Below, one piece after another: positions 61,184 to 64,000 of a DNA stretch of 64,000 bases. Each line of letters opens with the position of its first letter. The stretch's first letter is position 1. The notes beneath the pieces were generated by a model. That model was not told the origin of the DNA and ran no database searches. It worked only from the letters and a program-made list of their open reading frames with translations. Source of the stretch: an uncultured Bacteroidaceae bacterium. GTDB lineage: Bacteria > Bacteroidota > Bacteroidia > Bacteroidales > Bacteroidaceae. Location: assembly GCA_934271655.1 (NCBI GenBank), contig CAKQRW010000009.1, forward strand, positions 4,704 to 68,703, given 5' to 3'. Both the position numbers and the translations under genes were made by a program.

Positions 61184-63271
61184 ATGAATACCGCATCCAC
61201 AGCACTAACCGCCGCATTGGCATTCTTCTTCATGGGCGCCAGCGCACAGACCAGCAACGACAATGTCACGTTCACCTCGCCCGACGGACATCTGAACGTC
61301 TACATCAATACGCGCAGCAGCAATCTGCAGTACTCCGTCTACGAGGGCAACCTGGCAGACGGCTACATCTATGCTGCAGACAATGCCATCGCACTCCAGT
61401 TCGACGGCATGGACAACACCAAAGGCACATACTCCGCCTCCAAGCCCAAGCTCGTCAAGGAGCATTTCGAGGCACCGCTCTACAAGTTCTCTTCTTTCAG
61501 CGACGAATACAACAAGGTGATCCTGAAAAACAAGAACGGAGTGAACATTGAGTTCCGAGCATACAACAGCGGAGTGGCATACCGCTTCTTCACCACCTTC
61601 TCCAGAAAAGAGTGGAAGGTCAAGAACGAGGTGGCGGAGTTCAACTTCACCGACGCCAAGGTCGCCTACCTGCCCTACTCCACCAACACCAAGAACCCTA
61701 AGGCCATGGCCTTCCAAGCCACCTACGACGCTGTCAGCCTCACCAGCCTCAAAGACCTCGACGCCTTCCTGCCTGCCACCGTCGACTGCGGCAAGGCCAA
61801 GGTCACCATCCTGGAGACCGACGTGGAGGACTACCCAGGCATGTTCCTCATGCCCAACAGAGAACACAGCTCCGTCATGCGCATAGGCAGAAACCTGCCG
61901 CCCGGACTGAAAGGCGACTTCGCCAAAGTGCCCAAGACCTTCGACTACTATCCATGGCGCAAGCAGAAATATGTCACTTCCACAGAAGACTATATAGCCA
62001 AGGGCAAAGGCAACCGCACATTCCCATGGCGCATACTCGCCATCACACACGAGGACAAGGAGATGCCCACCAACACCCTTGCCTACCAGCTCGCCGCGCC
62101 ATCACGCATCAAGGGCGATTCCTCATGGATTCATCCCGGACAGGTGGCATGGGACTGGTGGAACGACTGGGGACTCAGCGACGTGGACTTCAAGGCAGGC
62201 ATCAACACTGCCACATACAAGCGCTACATCGACTTCGCCGGAAAGCACCATCTCCCATACGTCATCCTTGACGAAGGATGGTACGACCCCAAAAGCGGAG
62301 ACATGCTCAACACCATACAAGACATCGACCTGCCTGCTCTCGTGAGATACGCAGGAGAGAGGGGCGTGGGCATCATCCTCTGGACCGTCTTCAATGTTCT
62401 CGACGACCAGCTCGATGCCGCTTGCGAGAAATATTCCGCCATGGGCATCAAAGGCTTTAAGGTCGATTTCCTCGACCGCAACGACCAAGAGGCCATGCAG
62501 ATGATCTACCGCATTGCCAACCGTTGCGCCAAGAGCCACCTCGTGCTCGACTACCACGGCATCTTCGCTCCGCAGGGCATCACCCGCACCTATCCCAACG
62601 TCATCAACTTCGAGGCCGTCTTCGGCATGGAGGAGGCCAAATGGACAGAACGCGCCAAGGTGTCAAGAGACGGACACACATCAGACGAGCCAGCCAAGGA
62701 CATGCCTCTCTACGACGTGACCTTCCCCTTCATACGCGGCATGGCAGGATGTGTCGACTTCACCCCTGGCGGCATGCGCAACGCTTCCAAGGCCGACTTC
62801 CAGCCCATCTACAGCAACCCTCTCACCATGGGCACACGCTGCCACCAGCTGGCGCACTACATCGTGCACGACAGTCCGCTCACCATGCTCGCCGACAATC
62901 CTACCATCTACGAGAAGGAGAGGGAATGCACCGACTTCATCACATCCCTGCCCACCGTCTACGACGAGATGCGCATACTCGATGCCAAGATGGGCGAATA
63001 CATCATCACAGCACGACGCAAAGGCTCCAACTGGTACGTGGCCGGAGAGACCAACTGGACCTCACGGGAAAAAATCGAAATACCTACCGACTTCCTTCCC
63101 GAAGGCACCTACACCATCACAGCCTTCACCGACGGCGCCAACGCAGACAAAGTGGCCACAGACTACCAGCGCCACACCTTCAGCAACATCCCGACCATCC
63201 AGATGCCATCTACCGTCAAGGTGCGCATGGCCAGCGGCGGAGGCTTTGCCGCCTCTATCATAAAGCAGTAA
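61184..63271 (+). CDS. Glycoside hydrolase family 97, retaining type
   Basis: A secreted enzyme of 695 residues with a signal peptide at 1-21. The GH97 N-terminal beta-sandwich (about 25-280) precedes the barrel (WDWWNDWGLSDVDFKAGINTATYKRYIDFA). Asp428 in GFKVDFLDRNDQ occupies the nucleophile place of retaining GH97 alpha-galactosidases, where inverting alpha-glucosidases such as SusB have a different arrangement. An alpha-galactosidase or beta-L-arabinopyranosidase role is therefore likely. The frame is open from 61115, but that stretch is inside an inverted repeat; the ATG at 61184 starts the signal peptide. Confidence 0.9.
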   Translation: MNTASTALTAALAFFFMGASAQTSNDNVTFTSPDGHLNVYINTRSSNLQYSVYEGNLADGYIYAADNAIALQFDGMDNTKGTYSASKPKLVKEHFEAPLYKFSSFSDEYNKVILKNKNGVNIEFRAYNSGVAYRFFTTFSRKEWKVKNEVAEFNFTDAKVAYLPYSTNTKNPKAMAFQATYDAVSLTSLKDLDAFLPATVDCGKAKVTILETDVEDYPGMFLMPNREHSSVMRIGRNLPPGLKGDFAKVPKTFDYYPWRKQKYVTSTEDYIAKGKGNRTFPWRILAITHEDKEMPTNTLAYQLAAPSRIKGDSSWIHPGQVAWDWWNDWGLSDVDFKAGINTATYKRYIDFAGKHHLPYVILDEGWYDPKSGDMLNTIQDIDLPALVRYAGERGVGIILWTVFNVLDDQLDAACEKYSAMGIKGFKVDFLDRNDQEAMQMIYRIANRCAKSHLVLDYHGIFAPQGITRTYPNVINFEAVFGMEEAKWTERAKVSRDGHTSDEPAKDMPLYDVTFPFIRGMAGCVDFTPGGMRNASKADFQPIYSNPLTMGTRCHQLAHYIVHDSPLTMLADNPTIYEKERECTDFITSLPTVYDEMRILDAKMGEYIITARRKGSNWYVAGETNWTSREKIEIPTDFLPEGTYTITAFTDGANADKVATDYQRHTFSNIPTIQMPSTVKVRMASGGGFAASIIKQ

Positions 63272-63310
63272 GGATACACACACCCAGGAACAGCATTCCT
63301 GCCATCAACA

Positions 63311-63348
63311 CAAAGGGCATGCCAAGCTTACACTTGACATGCCCTTTG
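63311..63348 (+). terminator. Hairpin after GH97, possible terminator without a U tract
   Basis: A 16-bp stem with one mismatch (63311-63326 with 63333-63348, core AAAGGGCATG) and a six-base loop starts 40 bp past the GH97 stop. No T run follows. Confidence 0.55.
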
Positions 63349-63354
63349 CCATGC

Positions 63355-63645
63355 TCTCCTCCCCATCTCGGCTGTCATCACACCTCCCCTCTCCTTCTCG
63401 GCAGTCATCACACCTCCCCTCTCCATCTCGGCTGTCATCACACCTCCACTCCCCATCATCCGCCTCTCTCCTTCTCGGCTGTCATCACACCTCCCCTCTC
63501 CTTCTCGGCTGTCATCACACCTCCACTCCCCATCATCCGCCTCTCTCCTCTCTCCCTACCCATCATCCGCCTCTCTCCTCTCCCCCTCATCTGTCTCTCT
63601 CCCCTCTCCCCATCATCCGCCTCTCTCCCCATCATCAGTTTCTCC
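63355..63645. repeat. Pyrimidine-rich repeat array, 30-bp unit and derivatives
   Basis: About five units share CTCGGCTGTCATCACACCTC followed by CCCTCTC, spaced 30 bp. Shorter derivatives built on CCCATCATCCGCCTCTCTCC follow. The plus strand is almost all C and T for 290 bp. Open frames here are translations of the repeat. Confidence 0.9.
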
Positions 63646-63733
63646 GTCAGGCGACTCGAGCATTCCATGCTCGCCTTCCGCCTCTTTCCGTGCCAGCCCT
63701 TCCACCTCGCTCTCCATCCTACCTGCCAAACAC

Positions 63734-63774
63734 AAAAAAAAGGGAAAAGAGACGTCACCATCTCTTTTCCCTTT
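63734..63774 (-). terminator. Terminator of the tRNA unit
   Basis: On the minus strand a 14-bp stem (63774-63761 with 63752-63739) with an eight-base loop is followed by a T run, five bases past the tRNA-Lys end. The flanking T and A runs could also allow use on the plus strand. Confidence 0.88.
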
Positions 63775-63778
63775 CTTG

Positions 63779-63851
63779 TACGCCCTCAGGGGCTCGAACC
63801 CTGGACCCATTGATTAAGAGTCAATTGCTCTACCAGCTGAGCTAAGGACGC
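63779..63851 (-). tRNA. tRNA-Lys (anticodon CTT)
   Basis: A 73-base cloverleaf. The acceptor stem GCGTCCT pairs with AGGGCGT (two wobbles), discriminator A. The D arm is GCTC-AGCTGGTA-GAGC, the anticodon arm ATTGA-CTCTTAA-TCAAT gives anticodon CTT, and the T arm contains GGTTCGAGC. CCA is not encoded. It is probably the distal member of a tRNA unit with the tRNA-Ser to its right. Confidence 0.95.
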
Positions 63852-63925
63852 ATCATAATTCACAAACCTCTCAAAAAATCGCAAGCAGACTTCTCATCAT
63901 CCACTTGCGATATTCCTTCAAGGAG

Positions 63926-64000
63926 CGGAGAGGGAGGGATTCGAACCCCCGGTACCTCTCAGTACGCCGGTTTTCAAGACCGGTGCAATCGACCACTCTG
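63926..64000 (-). tRNA. tRNA-Ser (anticodon TGA), 5' end outside the window
   Basis: The visible part runs from the D arm to the acceptor 3' side. The anticodon loop CTTGAAA sits on an ACCGG/CCGGC-type stem and gives TGA. A long variable arm (TACTGAGAGGTA) identifies a class II tRNA, and GGTTCGAATCC is the T loop. The 5' acceptor strand lies beyond position 64000. Confidence 0.93.

Noticed and set aside
60015..61223. 402-codon open frame on the minus strand opposite the DUF6055-like gene
   Set aside because: It overlaps a gene with a clear signal peptide, HELGH motif and promoter, and shows no features of its own.
63339..63845. 168-codon Pro/Ser/His-rich open frame
   Set aside because: It translates the pyrimidine repeat and runs into the tRNA-Lys gene.

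Overview
The window looks like a chromosome segment from a Prevotella-type member of the Bacteroidales. Three observations support this. There is a SusC/SusD outer-membrane pair and a one-protein hybrid two-component regulator. There are many secreted glycoside hydrolases with short signal peptides. Promoters repeatedly fit the Bacteroidetes form TTTG, about 20 bases, TAnnTTTG. The genus is an inference from protein content, mainly the xylanase-feruloyl esterase fusion and the Rho insert; no rRNA gene is present to settle it.

Layout. Positions 1-4900 hold housekeeping genes: the end of an ABC-F ATPase, the GTPase EngB and a Rho factor with a very long disordered insert. Positions 5126-5833 encode a small lipoprotein, followed by 1.15 kb with a candidate small RNA and a 22-bp tandem repeat array. 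Positions 6985-30901 form a minus-strand xylan-degradation locus: a hybrid two-component sensor, a 1332-residue secreted protein, a GH10-CE1 fusion, two GH43 enzymes, a GH95, a CE1-type esterase, a GH115 alpha-glucuronidase and a GH30. These enzymes would together cut the xylan backbone and strip arabinose, glucuronate, galactose and ester side groups. No SusC/SusD pair lies within this locus. Positions 30935-34286 return to small housekeeping genes and trpB2.

Positions 34918-45274 are a second minus-strand operon: SusC, SusD, a DUF4843 lipoprotein, a PKD-like lipoprotein, a thioredoxin-like protein and an unknown secreted protein. It has no carbohydrate enzyme. From 45605 onward come an outer-membrane barrel protein, an NhaC antiporter, O-acetylhomoserine sulfhydrylase, a CotH-family protein, glutamate dehydrogenase, aminopeptidase P, RuvA, a GGGtGRT/NifU-like pair, a DUF6055-like metallopeptidase, a GH97 enzyme, and two tRNA genes at the right edge.

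The most unusual feature is not a gene. At least sixteen intergenic gaps carry short tandem or spaced direct repeats. Their sequences are mostly unrelated, but many share a unit length of exactly 22 bp (13, 8.6, 6, 4, 3.5 and 3 copies at different loci). Several arrays are seeded by the last codons and stop codon of the neighbouring gene. I know of no description of this and treat it as the main lead. Nearly all long overlapping open frames on opposite strands are shadows of the genes listed.
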